Origin: Bacteroidales bacterium
Lineage (GTDB): Bacteria; Bacteroidota; Bacteroidia; Bacteroidales; UBA932
Assembly (NCBI GenBank): GCA_016281435.1
Contig: JAEEIQ010000088.1
Coordinates: 1 to 53,261 of the forward strand
Length of the DNA: 53,261 nt
Reading direction: 5' to 3'
The stretch's first letter is position 1, and each line of letters starts with the position of its first letter. This document shows, piece by piece, positions 17,075 to 27,331 of this stretch. The notes under the pieces were generated by a model. It was not told the origin of the DNA and did no database searches. It saw nothing but the letters and a program-made list of their open reading frames with translations. The translations under genes were made by a program, and so were the position numbers.

Positions 17075-18793
17075 ATGCGAAACAAGTTCGGACAGGCGCT
17101 TCTGCCGCTGCTGCTATTCCTTTCAAGCTTCGGCCTTATGGCGAAGACCACGACATCATGGTGGCCGGAGCAGAAGAAACCCGAAGCCATCATTGTGTGC
17201 CGCGAGGCCACCGGCTTCCGCGACCTCACGCTGGCCAACTCGATCAGCGGGCTCGCCGCAAAAACGGTCAACGAGGGAAGCGGCACCGAAGCGATATGGA
17301 TAGAATCTTCGAATCCGAACTATCTGAACTATTTCACCAACCTGCTCGACAGGCTGGGCCTCAAATCCCAACCGCGATACATGAACGTCTGGCAGCTTCT
17401 CGAGTATTTCACCGGGAAGGGTGCCGTAAAGGGTTACGTCCTGTATGACTTCTCTTCGCCCATATCCGTCAACATAGCGACAACGAGGGCCGGACTGCTC
17501 CGGTCCGCGCTGGTTGAAAAAGCCCAGGAGGCCAAGGTGAAGAAACTCGGCCTGAAATGCCTCTTCGACGCTACTGATCCGGCCCTTACCGAAGAAGACA
17601 ATTTCAGGGAGATCAAAAGCCTGCTGAGCAACCGCCAGATCTGCATACTCAACCCAAAGGTTCCGAACAACAGGGATTTCGCCATAGCGCACAACTCCAT
17701 GGTCTGCTATGGGGTAACCCCCTTCCTCAACGAGGTCCTGGAGTGGGTGGAACCCCTTTCCCCGGTGATAGGATGGAACTCCGGCCCCGAATCGTATCAC
17801 ATCATGCCCTGCACCGAATGGGGCCTCGTGAACACGGTCTCCGACTTCTGCCAGAACCTGCTCCTGATGTCCTGCGACAACGGAAACGTGGTCAACGCGA
17901 AATTCAGGTCCTTCGACCCGTCCAAGATACGCTGGAAGGATAAAAAGAAGATCTACCACTCCTTCGTCATGAGCGACGGGGACAACATGCAGTGGATGCT
18001 GGGCAACTTCATCTCCAACCAGTCCTACTGGGCGAGCCCCTACGCCTCATCCCTGTCGATGAGTTACACGACCTGCACGGCCAACATGACCATGGCCGCC
18101 CCGGACGGGCTCAGGCAGATAGTCGCCACCCAGCAGCCGAACACGGGAGTCATTGAATACGGCGGAGGGTACTATTACCCGGACAAGTTTGCATGCAAGA
18201 GGCCCAACAGGGAGGAACTCCTCCGTAAGCTCGCCCGGACCGTGAACATCAGGATGAAGGAGACCGGGATTTCCGTCCTCGGATTCATCTGCATGAGACT
18301 CTTCACCGAGGAAGCGATGCAGGCCTACCGCATATTTGCAGAAGAAATAGACTGCCTTTCCGGAATGATGGCCCTCCAGTACGCCCCGTACAACAAGGGC
18401 GACGGGAAAATCCTCTGGATTCCAGACAAAAACGGGATAAACATCCCTGTCTGCACGGCAAAATTCCAGGTCTGGGCCAACCTACACTGCCCCGGATCCG
18501 ACGACCCTCTGTCCGTATGCCGCCTCGTCAACAGCAGCCTCCCGGATACGGAAAAGAAAACCTTCAACTGGACCATCGTCCACGCCTGGTCCAAATTCGA
18601 GCGCGGACAGGACGGCGAGCTGGTTGACATCAAGGACAAGAACGCCGGCGGAGAAAAGGGTATACTTCCTATCCACTGGGGTTCGGAGGCCCTGGACAAA
18701 TCGGTCAAGCTCGTCCCTGTCGACGAGTTGATGTGGAGAATCAGAATGTACTACTACCCTGAGCAAACTAATCTAATAATCAATAAAATATGA
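17075..18793 (+). CDS. GxGYxYP-family putative glycoside hydrolase
   Basis: The 572 residues start with a Sec signal peptide ending near GLMAKTT, so the protein is exported. The signature GxGYxYP is present as GGGYYYP at residues 363-369, preceded by the MSDGDNMQWMLGNF block near residue 301. The family is a putative glycoside hydrolase found in Bacteroidetes carbohydrate loci; I know of no firmly established activity. It opens the 28-kb rightward transcript. Its stop overlaps the next SusC start as ATGA. Two shorter-motif relatives are encoded at 41626 and 43377 in the same locus. Confidence 0.85.
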   Translation: MRNKFGQALLPLLLFLSSFGLMAKTTTSWWPEQKKPEAIIVCREATGFRDLTLANSISGLAAKTVNEGSGTEAIWIESSNPNYLNYFTNLLDRLGLKSQPRYMNVWQLLEYFTGKGAVKGYVLYDFSSPISVNIATTRAGLLRSALVEKAQEAKVKKLGLKCLFDATDPALTEEDNFREIKSLLSNRQICILNPKVPNNRDFAIAHNSMVCYGVTPFLNEVLEWVEPLSPVIGWNSGPESYHIMPCTEWGLVNTVSDFCQNLLLMSCDNGNVVNAKFRSFDPSKIRWKDKKKIYHSFVMSDGDNMQWMLGNFISNQSYWASPYASSLSMSYTTCTANMTMAAPDGLRQIVATQQPNTGVIEYGGGYYYPDKFACKRPNREELLRKLARTVNIRMKETGISVLGFICMRLFTEEAMQAYRIFAEEIDCLSGMMALQYAPYNKGDGKILWIPDKNGINIPVCTAKFQVWANLHCPGSDDPLSVCRLVNSSLPDTEKKTFNWTIVHAWSKFERGQDGELVDIKDKNAGGEKGILPIHWGSEALDKSVKLVPVDELMWRIRMYYYPEQTNLIINKI

Positions 18794-21700
18794 CTATGAA
18801 ACCCCTATTGGGAGCCATCGCCGCCCTTATGCTCCTCGCCCCTGTAAAGGTGGCGGGACAGCCAACCTTTACGGTCAAGGGGCAGGTCACCGATGATTCC
18901 GGAGAGCCTCTGCCTGGAGTCTTCGTCGAGGTCGAGAACATGAAGATCGGGACGATGACCGACGGAGACGGCAACTACACCATCGATGCCAAGTCAGGAA
19001 ACGCCTCCCTGGTGTTTTCCTGCTTCGGACTGATGACCGAGAAGGTCAAGATCGATTCCAGGCATCTTGTGAACATCTCCATGATCCATGAGGTCATGCT
19101 CCTGGACGACGTGGTCGTTATCGGATACGGCGAGGTCAAGAAGAGCGACCTGACCGGATCCGTGTCCACGATCAAGGGACAGGAAATGGACGACAAGGTC
19201 ATCCTTTCCGTCGAGGACGCGATGAAGGGAAAGGCCGCGGGCGTCTATATCTCCCAGAACGACGGCGTCCCGGGCTCCGAATTCTCCATACGCATCCGCG
19301 GCGTCAGCTCGGTCAACGCCAGCAGCACCCCGATCTTCGTCGTGGACGGCGTCATCTGCGAGGACACCTCGGAAATCGGCCTCGGAGACATCGAATCCAT
19401 GGAGATCATGAAGGACGCGTCCTCCACGGCCATCTACGGCTCGCGCGGAGCGAACGGCGTCATCATCATCACCACGAAAAAGGGCCGCGAGGGAAAGGCG
19501 AAAGTCACTTTGCAGTCCACAGTAGGCGTACAGGCTCCGTCCAACTACTATGACATGATGGACGCGTCAGAGTACCAGCGCAACCACTGGTACAGGAGCT
19601 GGGAATACCAGACTTTCGCCAACGCTCCGACGGCGGACGGTGGCCAGTGGCTCGGCGATCCAGCCTACGACTACTACAGGGATTCCGCGGCCGACGACGC
19701 CAACTGGTGGAGGATGAAAAGGGGCTCGAACCAGTCCAAGTGGGAGACATACAGGGACTCTACCAGCACCGACTGGCAGAGGGCCATGTTCCGCCAGGCC
19801 GTGGTCCGGGACTACCGCATCTCCGTCCGCGGCGGCAACAAGTCATCCAAGTATTCCGTCATGGCGAGCTACTTCAACCAGCAGGGAATCATAGTCTTCA
19901 GCGGCCATGAGAAACTCACGGCGCGACTGAACTACGAGAACCAGATTTCGGAAAAGGTCCGGCTCCTGACGAACATGTCCTTTGCCCGTTCCGAGAACCA
20001 GGGACTTGCTACAGGCTCTGCCGGAACAGTGGTGTCGACACTGCGCAAATCCCCTCTCCTGAAGGTCGATGACGACGATGACGCCGGGGACGAGATAGAT
20101 GAGCAGGGAGAAATCATATCCTCCAACCTCTACTACCAGGCGAAACATATCACCCGCGAAAAGGAATCCTTCTCGGGCTCCCTCAACATGGGGCTTATCT
20201 TCGCACTGCATAAAGAACTGACCCTCAGGGTGAACGGAACCTACAACTTCGGACGGACCGCCAACTACACCTACTACCCGTCAACCGTGTCGCAAGGCTA
20301 CAAAGTCGGCGGCCAGGGCTCATGGGGAGTGGGCTGGAGCAGCAAATGGACCAACGAGGACCTGCTCTACTGGACCAAGACCTTCGACCGCAAGAACATA
20401 CTGAAGATCATGGGAGGATTCACGATCGAAGGCTACACGAACAACTCCCTGTCGATGACCACCCAGCAGTTCGAGAAGGAAGAACTCGGCGCCAACAACC
20501 TCGGGCAGGGGACGATGGCAATTATCCCCACGACGGCGAGGGGTGCATCTCCCTACCAGATGATGTCCTTCCTCAGCAGGGCTGAATACATGCTCAAGGG
20601 GCGCTACTTGTTCACGGCGACGATGCGCGCCGACGGGTCCTCCCGGTTCGGGGCATCCCACAAGTGGGGATACTTCCCTTCCGGAGCTTTCGCCTGGAAG
20701 ATAGACCAGGAGCCTTGGATGAAGAAGGCCCGCAAGGTAGAGCAGCTGAAACTGAGACTGAGCGCCGGCACGAGCGGCAACACCTCGATCCCGGCATACC
20801 GCTCCCTTTCCACGATGACGACAGCCTTCGTTCCTATGAGCGGAAACGAAATCATCAACTATGGCCTCAAACTGGAGCGCCCTGACAATCCCGACCTCAA
20901 GTGGGAGACCACGACCCAGTACGACGCGGGCTTGGACTTCGTCATGAAGGACAACAAGTTCTCCATGACCGTCGACAGTTATGCGAAGATAACGGACGAC
21001 CTCCTGCTCAACAGGAACGTACCTTATTACACCGGCTACAGGAAGGCGTGGTCGAACATCGGGTCCGTAATGAACTACGGACTTGAGATCACCCTCGGCT
21101 CACGTCTGCTGCAGAAACGCAACTTCTTCATCGACGCCGATTTCAATATCGCGTTCAACCGTTCCAAGGTACTCGACATACCTGGCGGGATAATGTATTT
21201 CGATCCGGGCGTGCTCAGCGGGTCCGGCAACTGCGTCGTGATCAAGAACGGCGAGCCTCTCGGGCAGTGGTTCGGCTACGAGGTTGAAGGCATCTTCAAG
21301 TCCCAGGCCGAGATAGACGCCCTGCCCAATGACTACAAGCAGTTCTCCCTGACCAAGTCCAACCTCCGTCCGGGCGACCATAGGATCAAGGACATAGACG
21401 GCAACGGCCAGATAGACTCGGACGACAGGACCCTGATCGGAAACGGTGAGCCGAAAGCCACCGGCGGCCTTTCCCTGGCCGTGGGTATCAAGAACGTCAC
21501 AATCACGACGGGATTCCAGTTCAGCTACGGTTCAAATATCTTCAACGCCAACCTGTCGACCCTTGAAAACGGAGGCTCATACAACATGACCAACCGCTAC
21601 GGCGACAACTGCTGGATCCCGGCCCTCTATGACGCGACGGGCGCCGTCGCCTTCGCGGGCAACCCCGACGGCTACTACCGTCTTCCCGGACTCACAGCCG

Positions 21701-21984
21701 AGAACTACTGCCTCTCGGCGGCCATAGAAGACGGCTCCTACATACGCTGGGGCCATATCACCGTCTCATACAACTTCGGATGGAAGTTCCTGAGGAAGCT
21801 GGGCCTGTCCGCCGCCAAGTTCTTCGTCACCGCAAAGAATCTCCACGTCTGGACCGGGTACTACGGCTATGACCCCGAGGTCAACACCAAGCAGGGCGGG
21901 TTCGGAGACTTCATGCCCAGCCTGGACTATGGTTCATACCCTTACGCCCGCACGGTTTCGGGAGGTTTCAACATCACTTTCTAA
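18790..21984 (+). CDS. SusC/RagA-family TonB-dependent transporter
   Basis: The 1064 residues comprise a signal peptide (to about AGQ), a carboxypeptidase-regulatory-like domain (VTDDSGEPLPGVFVEV), a plug with IRGVSSVNASSTPIFVVDGV and the MKDASSTAIYGSRGANGVI motif, and a beta-barrel ending in SGGFNITF. It imports glycan fragments across the outer membrane. The start ATG overlaps the preceding stop; a second ATG two codons on (18796) could also serve. SusD follows after 12 nt. It is a different subfamily from the SusC on the other strand, so the two pairs may take different parts of the glycan. Confidence 0.95.
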   Translation: MTMKPLLGAIAALMLLAPVKVAGQPTFTVKGQVTDDSGEPLPGVFVEVENMKIGTMTDGDGNYTIDAKSGNASLVFSCFGLMTEKVKIDSRHLVNISMIHEVMLLDDVVVIGYGEVKKSDLTGSVSTIKGQEMDDKVILSVEDAMKGKAAGVYISQNDGVPGSEFSIRIRGVSSVNASSTPIFVVDGVICEDTSEIGLGDIESMEIMKDASSTAIYGSRGANGVIIITTKKGREGKAKVTLQSTVGVQAPSNYYDMMDASEYQRNHWYRSWEYQTFANAPTADGGQWLGDPAYDYYRDSAADDANWWRMKRGSNQSKWETYRDSTSTDWQRAMFRQAVVRDYRISVRGGNKSSKYSVMASYFNQQGIIVFSGHEKLTARLNYENQISEKVRLLTNMSFARSENQGLATGSAGTVVSTLRKSPLLKVDDDDDAGDEIDEQGEIISSNLYYQAKHITREKESFSGSLNMGLIFALHKELTLRVNGTYNFGRTANYTYYPSTVSQGYKVGGQGSWGVGWSSKWTNEDLLYWTKTFDRKNILKIMGGFTIEGYTNNSLSMTTQQFEKEELGANNLGQGTMAIIPTTARGASPYQMMSFLSRAEYMLKGRYLFTATMRADGSSRFGASHKWGYFPSGAFAWKIDQEPWMKKARKVEQLKLRLSAGTSGNTSIPAYRSLSTMTTAFVPMSGNEIINYGLKLERPDNPDLKWETTTQYDAGLDFVMKDNKFSMTVDSYAKITDDLLLNRNVPYYTGYRKAWSNIGSVMNYGLEITLGSRLLQKRNFFIDADFNIAFNRSKVLDIPGGIMYFDPGVLSGSGNCVVIKNGEPLGQWFGYEVEGIFKSQAEIDALPNDYKQFSLTKSNLRPGDHRIKDIDGNGQIDSDDRTLIGNGEPKATGGLSLAVGIKNVTITTGFQFSYGSNIFNANLSTLENGGSYNMTNRYGDNCWIPALYDATGAVAFAGNPDGYYRLPGLTAENYCLSAAIEDGSYIRWGHITVSYNFGWKFLRKLGLSAAKFFVTAKNLHVWTGYYGYDPEVNTKQGGFGDFMPSLDYGSYPYARTVSGGFNITF

Positions 21985-21996
21985 TCCGCCGGAAAC

Positions 21997-23766
21997 ATGA
22001 AAAAGACAATAACTATCATTTGCGCGGCCGCCGCCCTGTGCCTGGCGGTGTCCTGTTCCTTCCTGGAAGAGAACCCCCAGTCGGTTTTCACGAAGGATAA
22101 CGCAATCACCGACGCCAAGGGCCTGAAAGCCGCCCTTGTCGGAGCATACAGCGACAACATATCCCTCTACAGCGGATCCGGTTCCACTCCCCTTTTCATC
22201 ATGACCACCGGGACGGACGAACTCTGCTACGCTTCCGAAACCACGAATATACGCTCAATAGTGGACCGTCACAACTACACCTCCACGACCGAATGCGTGG
22301 CCAGTCTCTGGTACGGAATGTACAGGATTTCGGAGAATGCCAACGGAGTCATCGCCGCCTGCGAGGCCCTCGAGGAGGAAGTGGGGCCCAACACACGCCA
22401 TTACTGCGAGGCCGGAGCAAGGTTCCTCCGCGCATGGTGCCATTTCCAGCTGGTGCAGTTCTTCGGAGCGATCCCCATCCATGACAAGGTCACGGAGCAT
22501 TTCGACTACAGCACGGGCCGCGACCCCGTCAAGGATGTCTACAAGTTCATCATCGAAGACCTCGAATGGGCCTCGCAGGACGGATACCTTCCCAGGACGC
22601 TCAAACCCGAGGAAAGGGACGGACATGCCAACTACTGGGCTGTCAGGACCCTGCTGGGAAAGGTCTACCTGACCATGGCTTCGACCAAGAAGACCGGAAT
22701 CGTGAAAGGTTACGAGGATATAGAGGACTCCGTCGACGAGCTTTACACCAAGGCGAGGACCGTCCTGAAAGACGTCATCGACAACAGCGACAGGGACCTG
22801 CTCCCCAACTACAGGGACATCTTCAAGATTTCCAACAAGAACATCAACGCGGAATCCATCTGGGAAATCCAGTTCAGCAGCGTCGCCCCGTACGGCTCCT
22901 CATGGTCCAAGTCCATGGGCGTAAGCACCACCGGAGGCGTGACCGGAGGCGGCTGGAGGAAATGCTCCATGGGAGGGAACTCGGTTCTCCACGCCGTCCC
23001 TTCAATGCGGAAGTATTTCCGTTCGCAGACCCAGGACGTCAGGCGCCAGTACAACATCTGCGACTCGCTGATCACCTACGACAAGACATCCGACGGCCAT
23101 CCCACGAAGATCCAGCACATCCTCTCGACTACCGCACTCAGCGGCGTGACGGACCTTTCGGACAACACCAACAAGTCGATAGTCAACTACTCCTCCGCAT
23201 CCAAATACCGCTGGGGAGGTTACGACCCCAAGACCGGCCTGCCCGAGTACCCTTCTCCTTACTATACGGAAGAAGCCAACATCCCGACCAACATCATAGC
23301 CCTCCGTTTCGCGGACGTTCTCCTGATGTTCGCTGAGGCCGACATGATGGTCAACGGAGGCGTGGCCACGGACGAAGGACTGGCCGCCATCAACCGCGTT
23401 GTCCAGAGGGCCCGCGGGCTTGACGCATCCGGCAACCCGATACCGGCCTCCGCCACCCCGGAACTGCCCGACTACACTGCGGAGACCCTGACCATGGAGG
23501 CCCTGATGAAGGAGCGGTCCTGCGAACTCTGCTTCGAATTCTGGCGGAGGCACGATCTCGTGCGCACCGGAATGTTCGAGTACTTCCTCGCCGCCCGCAA
23601 CGCCGCCACCAACCTCGAGACCTACTTCGACTCGGAAAGCGGATACCTGCTTCCGATACCGCAGTACGAGATAGACAATTCGCAGAACCCGAAGGGAATG
23701 TACCAGAATCCCGGATACACCGGGATGACGGCCGGCACATCGACCCTGGAAGAAAACGGAGACTGA
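21997..23766 (+). CDS. SusD/RagB-family outer-membrane lipoprotein
   Basis: The 589 residues start with a lipoprotein signal (lipobox AVSC at about residue 20, then SFLEENPQS). TPR-type helices and the late block RFADVLLMFAEADMMVNGG are typical of the family. It pairs with the SusC gene 12 nt upstream. It is longer than the minus-strand SusD (525 residues). The next gene, an FAD oxidoreductase, starts 1 nt after the stop, linking uptake to the oxidative enzymes. Confidence 0.93.
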   Translation: MKKTITIICAAAALCLAVSCSFLEENPQSVFTKDNAITDAKGLKAALVGAYSDNISLYSGSGSTPLFIMTTGTDELCYASETTNIRSIVDRHNYTSTTECVASLWYGMYRISENANGVIAACEALEEEVGPNTRHYCEAGARFLRAWCHFQLVQFFGAIPIHDKVTEHFDYSTGRDPVKDVYKFIIEDLEWASQDGYLPRTLKPEERDGHANYWAVRTLLGKVYLTMASTKKTGIVKGYEDIEDSVDELYTKARTVLKDVIDNSDRDLLPNYRDIFKISNKNINAESIWEIQFSSVAPYGSSWSKSMGVSTTGGVTGGGWRKCSMGGNSVLHAVPSMRKYFRSQTQDVRRQYNICDSLITYDKTSDGHPTKIQHILSTTALSGVTDLSDNTNKSIVNYSSASKYRWGGYDPKTGLPEYPSPYYTEEANIPTNIIALRFADVLLMFAEADMMVNGGVATDEGLAAINRVVQRARGLDASGNPIPASATPELPDYTAETLTMEALMKERSCELCFEFWRRHDLVRTGMFEYFLAARNAATNLETYFDSESGYLLPIPQYEIDNSQNPKGMYQNPGYTGMTAGTSTLEENGD

Positions 23767-23767
23767 G

Positions 23768-25225
23768 ATGGCACTCGACAGAAGAAAATTCATAAAGACC
23801 CTCGGCGCAGGCGCCGCGGTCACGGCCCTCACCCCCGAATCGCTTCTGGCCTCAGGGAGCAGGGAAAAGGAGCGCAGGAGCCTAGACCTCAAGCACACCG
23901 GATTCCCGGACCTGAACTGTGACGTCTGCGTGGTCGGAGCCGGCCCGTCCGGCATCCCCGCGGCCATCTCAGCCGCAAGGGAAGGCGCCAGCGTGATTCT
24001 CGTGGAAGAAGACGCCGTAGTCGGCGGAGCCACCACGGACATGTTCGTGACCTACATGTGCGGAGCTCCGCACACCGGGATATACCTCGACTTCATCCGG
24101 GAACTGGAAAGGAGGTTCCCGACTTCCGGCACCCCCAGCAAGACCCTCGGTAAATGGGCCTGGGATGGAAAACACCACTGGTGGATGCCGTCGGCCTGCC
24201 TGCAGGTCTTCAATGCAGCCCTCGCCTCCTATCCCAACATAAAGGTCATGTGCGGCGCCCCCGTCGTGGACGTCATCGTGCGCGACAAAGGCAACAGGCG
24301 GCAGGTTCAGGGAGTCTATGTGTACCGCTGTGGCCTCCTGCAGAAGATTACGGCTGCGGTGACCATCGACGCGACCGGCAGCGGCTTCGTGGCGGCGAAG
24401 GCCGGATGCGAATACTGGTATGGAGTAGATGCGCGCGCTGATTTCGGCGAATCGATAGGTCCTGATACGCGCAGCGACAAGGTCCAGCTGTGCACGCAGA
24501 TGTTTATCAGCTCCAGGACACGCCGCGACGCGCGCTTCCCCCTGGAAGAGTTCAACACCGGGGTGCTGGACAACGACGACAAGAAATGGGCGACCCAGCA
24601 GACCCGCGAGTATTTCGAAAACAAGGACACTGGAACTTATCTCCACTGGGGGGCCACCGTAGAGTGCCCCGACACGACGGACAGCGTCCTGCTCGCCGAA
24701 GCGCAGGCCAAGGCCCTGAAGAAGCTGGAACCTAAGCTCAAGGCACTCCAGGACGCGGGATTCGCGACATTCCTCGCACCAAGGATAGGGGTTCGGGAGA
24801 CCAGGCGCATCAAGGGGGACGCGGCGGTGAAGGTCGACGACGTCTTCAACGGGGTGTTCCCCGACGACAGCGTCGCCGACGCATGGTACAACATAGACAC
24901 ATGGGGATTCAAAGTCGAGAACATGCCCAAGGTCCGCCCTTACGGCATCCCCTACCGGGCCCTCACGCCGCGCGACACGGACGGTCTTCTTACCGCGGGA
25001 AGGATCATCAGCGGAAGCCATTTCGCGATGGGTTCCTACCGCGTCCAGCCCATCTGCGGCACCATAGGAGAAGCCGCGGGATGCGCAGCTGCCCTGGTCG
25101 CAAGGCACAAGACCACGACACGCGGCATAGACGTGAGGGAAATCCAGCTGGCCCTTGACGCGAAAGGCGTCTTCGACTGGTACTCGAACGTACACATGAA
25201 TATCAACAACAAACCATGGAAATAA
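23768..25225 (+). CDS. FAD-dependent oxidoreductase with twin-arginine leader (paralogue 1 of 4)
   Basis: The 485 residues begin MALDRRKFIKTLGAGAA, a twin-arginine export leader, so the folded, FAD-loaded protein is probably sent to the periplasm. The FAD-binding motif DVCVVGAGPSG is at residues 52-62. The C-terminal block YGIPYRALTPRDTDGLLTAG plus the GEAAG motif completes the FAD site of the FAD_oxidored type. It shares with its three paralogues the motifs VTIDATGxG, HWG, the VRExRR block and PDD(T/S)(I/V)A. It lacks several residues the other three share and is the most diverged of the four. The substrate is unknown; context suggests a sugar or glycan. Confidence 0.85.
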   Translation: MALDRRKFIKTLGAGAAVTALTPESLLASGSREKERRSLDLKHTGFPDLNCDVCVVGAGPSGIPAAISAAREGASVILVEEDAVVGGATTDMFVTYMCGAPHTGIYLDFIRELERRFPTSGTPSKTLGKWAWDGKHHWWMPSACLQVFNAALASYPNIKVMCGAPVVDVIVRDKGNRRQVQGVYVYRCGLLQKITAAVTIDATGSGFVAAKAGCEYWYGVDARADFGESIGPDTRSDKVQLCTQMFISSRTRRDARFPLEEFNTGVLDNDDKKWATQQTREYFENKDTGTYLHWGATVECPDTTDSVLLAEAQAKALKKLEPKLKALQDAGFATFLAPRIGVRETRRIKGDAAVKVDDVFNGVFPDDSVADAWYNIDTWGFKVENMPKVRPYGIPYRALTPRDTDGLLTAGRIISGSHFAMGSYRVQPICGTIGEAAGCAAALVARHKTTTRGIDVREIQLALDAKGVFDWYSNVHMNINNKPWK

Positions 25226-25923
25226 TGAAAAAACTGATGACCGCGGCTCTCGCCGTAATCCTGACCGCTTGGGGAGTCCAGGCGCAGACCAAACTCGTCT
25301 CCAACCTGGCCGAAGGCAAGACGCAGACCCTCTGTGTCTACGGAACCAGCGTGTGCTCGAACCCGGCCGGAAGACTCTGGGTCAAGCAGGTCGCCAAAAC
25401 CTTGAACGCTTCATACGGAGACCGCCTGACATGCACCATCTGCGGCCGCAGCGGCAAGAACTCCTCCTGGGCTCTCCAGAATCTCGCCGACAGCGTCATC
25501 GCCCGCAAGCCGGACGCCGTAATCATCGAATTCGCGACCAACGATGCCGTGACGCGTTTCAACATCAGCCCGGAAAAGAGCCTTTCAAACATGGAAAAAA
25601 TCATTTCAGGCATCAAATCGGAACTCCCGGAATGCGAAATCATCCTGATGATATGCACTGGCTTCCCCATCGAGAAGGCCCTCGAATCCCGCCCGGATAT
25701 CTGGGCGTACAATGACGTATATACGTCCCTGGCCAAAAAACACGGCCTCACCCTCATCGATCTCGCCCACCATTACAAAGCCCTCGGGGAAAACCTTACC
25801 ACGGAGCAGTTCATAGAATTCACCAAAGACGGAGTACACCCCTCAAGAAAGAGTTGCATGACGGTGTTCGCGCCTGGTGTCCTGAGAGCCCTGACCGGAG
25901 ACAAGAAATACAAGATCAAGTAA
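25225..25923 (+). CDS. SGNH/GDSL-type hydrolase, exported
   Basis: The 232 residues start with a Sec signal peptide (to about VQAQ). All four SGNH blocks can be seen: Ser42 in YGTS (Thr replaces the usual Asp of GDS), Gly77 in GRSGKN, Asn106 in FATND and the Asp202/His205 pair in KDGVHP. Such enzymes often remove acyl groups from glycans, and an acetyl-esterase role in this locus is inferred. I chose the ATG at 25225, which overlaps the preceding stop as TAATG and puts MKK ahead of the hydrophobic core; an ATG at 25216 would add three residues. It sits between FAD paralogues 1 and 2. Confidence 0.82.
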   Translation: MKKLMTAALAVILTAWGVQAQTKLVSNLAEGKTQTLCVYGTSVCSNPAGRLWVKQVAKTLNASYGDRLTCTICGRSGKNSSWALQNLADSVIARKPDAVIIEFATNDAVTRFNISPEKSLSNMEKIISGIKSELPECEIILMICTGFPIEKALESRPDIWAYNDVYTSLAKKHGLTLIDLAHHYKALGENLTTEQFIEFTKDGVHPSRKSCMTVFAPGVLRALTGDKKYKIK

Positions 25924-25927
25924 TAAT

Positions 25928-27328
25928 ATGTTCAGACGCGAGTTTCTCAAAGGAGCCGCGGCGCTCGGCGGGACGCTGGTCGTCAATCCTGCGCCGCTGA
26001 TGGCCGAAAGGATCGCAAAGGGCAGACCCTCGGGAGGGTTCGGCCCTTCGGTCGTCCTTGAGCCCGGGCGTTTCGACGTCGTCGTGGTAGGCGCAGGCCC
26101 CGGGGGCATACCGGCTGCCGTGCGTGCGGCCCGCAGCGGCGCAAGGGTTGCCCTGGTCGAAGAAGACAACCACATAGGAGGAGCGCCTGTCGACATGTAT
26201 GTGACCAGTATTTTCGGCGCGCCTCCCGGCGGACTGAGTTCCAAGATGCAGGACGACCTGACCGCCACCGACTCCATCTCGGTCGAAGTCCCCGGCGTTC
26301 CCCGCAAGGGAGGGCGTTTCTTCCTGCCTTCCGCTTTCTGCCGGTACTACAACGCGCTTGTCGCGGCCGAGAAGAACATAACGCTGTTCAGCGGATCGCC
26401 CGTCATCGGAGCGCTCGTCCGGGAGAAAGGAAGCCGCAACATCGTAAAAGGCGTGCGCATCTTCCGCGGAGGAGCCGTCCAGGATCTCCTGGCGGCGGTC
26501 ACTATCGATGCGACCGGGACCGGAGTAGTTGCCGAAATGGCCGGATGCGACTGCATGTACGGGGCCGACGCCAAGAGCGACTTCGGAGAATCCATAGGCT
26601 ACGAGCAAAAGGGCGGTCCCGTGCAACGGTGTACCCAGATGTTCATAAGCCAGAGGATAAAGAAAGACGCCATTTTCCCCGAAGGAGTCTACGGCCATGG
26701 CGCCGAAGACGGCTGGATTGGGGTGGAAAAGCAGAGCAGGGAGGAAAAGGAAGCCCGCGGCACGGGCATCTACTGGCACTGGGGCCAGCCAGTCGACGTC
26801 GAGGACACACGCGACCCCGTAGCGGTCGCAGAGGCCCAGAGATGGTGCCTGGAACAGTTCCGCGACAAATACCAGGCCATCCACGACGCCGGCTGGGCCG
26901 TGCACATCGCCCCGAAACTCGGAGTCCGCGAAGTCCGCAGGGTAAGGGGCGAGTATATCCTTACCGGGGATGACGTCATCCTCGGGAACTGGCCGGACGA
27001 CACTATAGCCGAAGCCCGCTACGGCCTCGACTGCTGGGGCATGAAGCAGGTCCACAGGGTAAAAACCAAGCCCTACGGCATACCCTACCGCAGCCTGATA
27101 CCCCTTGGATATGAAGGCATCCTAACGGCAGGACGCGTCATCAGCGGAACGCATCTGGCCATGAGTTCCTACAGGGTGCAGAGGATCTGCTCCCACATAG
27201 GAGAAGCGGCCGGGACCGCCGCCGCTATGGCAGCCCTCTCGAAAACCGGAGTCAGGGACATAGACGTGGAACTGCTGAAACAGAAATCGCGGGAATACGG
27301 CATAACAGGAACATATCAAAAATCATAA
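25928..27328 (+). CDS. FAD-dependent oxidoreductase with twin-arginine leader (paralogue 2 of 4)
   Basis: The 466 residues begin MFRREFLKGAAALGG, a twin-arginine leader. The FAD motif DVVVVGAGPGG starts at residue 50. The protein is closest in sequence to paralogue 3: both have GGAPVDMYV or GGGPVDMYV, the RIFRGGAVQDLLAAVTIDAT-type block, HWGQ, the GVREVRRVRGEY-type block and PLGYEGILTAGRVISGT. It begins 4 nt after the SGNH hydrolase gene. A role in oxidising an imported sugar in the periplasm is inferred from the leader and the locus. Confidence 0.85.
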   Translation: MFRREFLKGAAALGGTLVVNPAPLMAERIAKGRPSGGFGPSVVLEPGRFDVVVVGAGPGGIPAAVRAARSGARVALVEEDNHIGGAPVDMYVTSIFGAPPGGLSSKMQDDLTATDSISVEVPGVPRKGGRFFLPSAFCRYYNALVAAEKNITLFSGSPVIGALVREKGSRNIVKGVRIFRGGAVQDLLAAVTIDATGTGVVAEMAGCDCMYGADAKSDFGESIGYEQKGGPVQRCTQMFISQRIKKDAIFPEGVYGHGAEDGWIGVEKQSREEKEARGTGIYWHWGQPVDVEDTRDPVAVAEAQRWCLEQFRDKYQAIHDAGWAVHIAPKLGVREVRRVRGEYILTGDDVILGNWPDDTIAEARYGLDCWGMKQVHRVKTKPYGIPYRSLIPLGYEGILTAGRVISGTHLAMSSYRVQRICSHIGEAAGTAAAMAALSKTGVRDIDVELLKQKSREYGITGTYQKS

Positions 27329-27331
27329 ACA

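Noticed and set aside
18777..18786. TAATCAATAA as another regulator site before SusC
   Set aside because: It matches one arm of the repeat at 45213 but has no second arm, and it encodes the last residues of the preceding protein; an AT-rich translation start region explains it as well.
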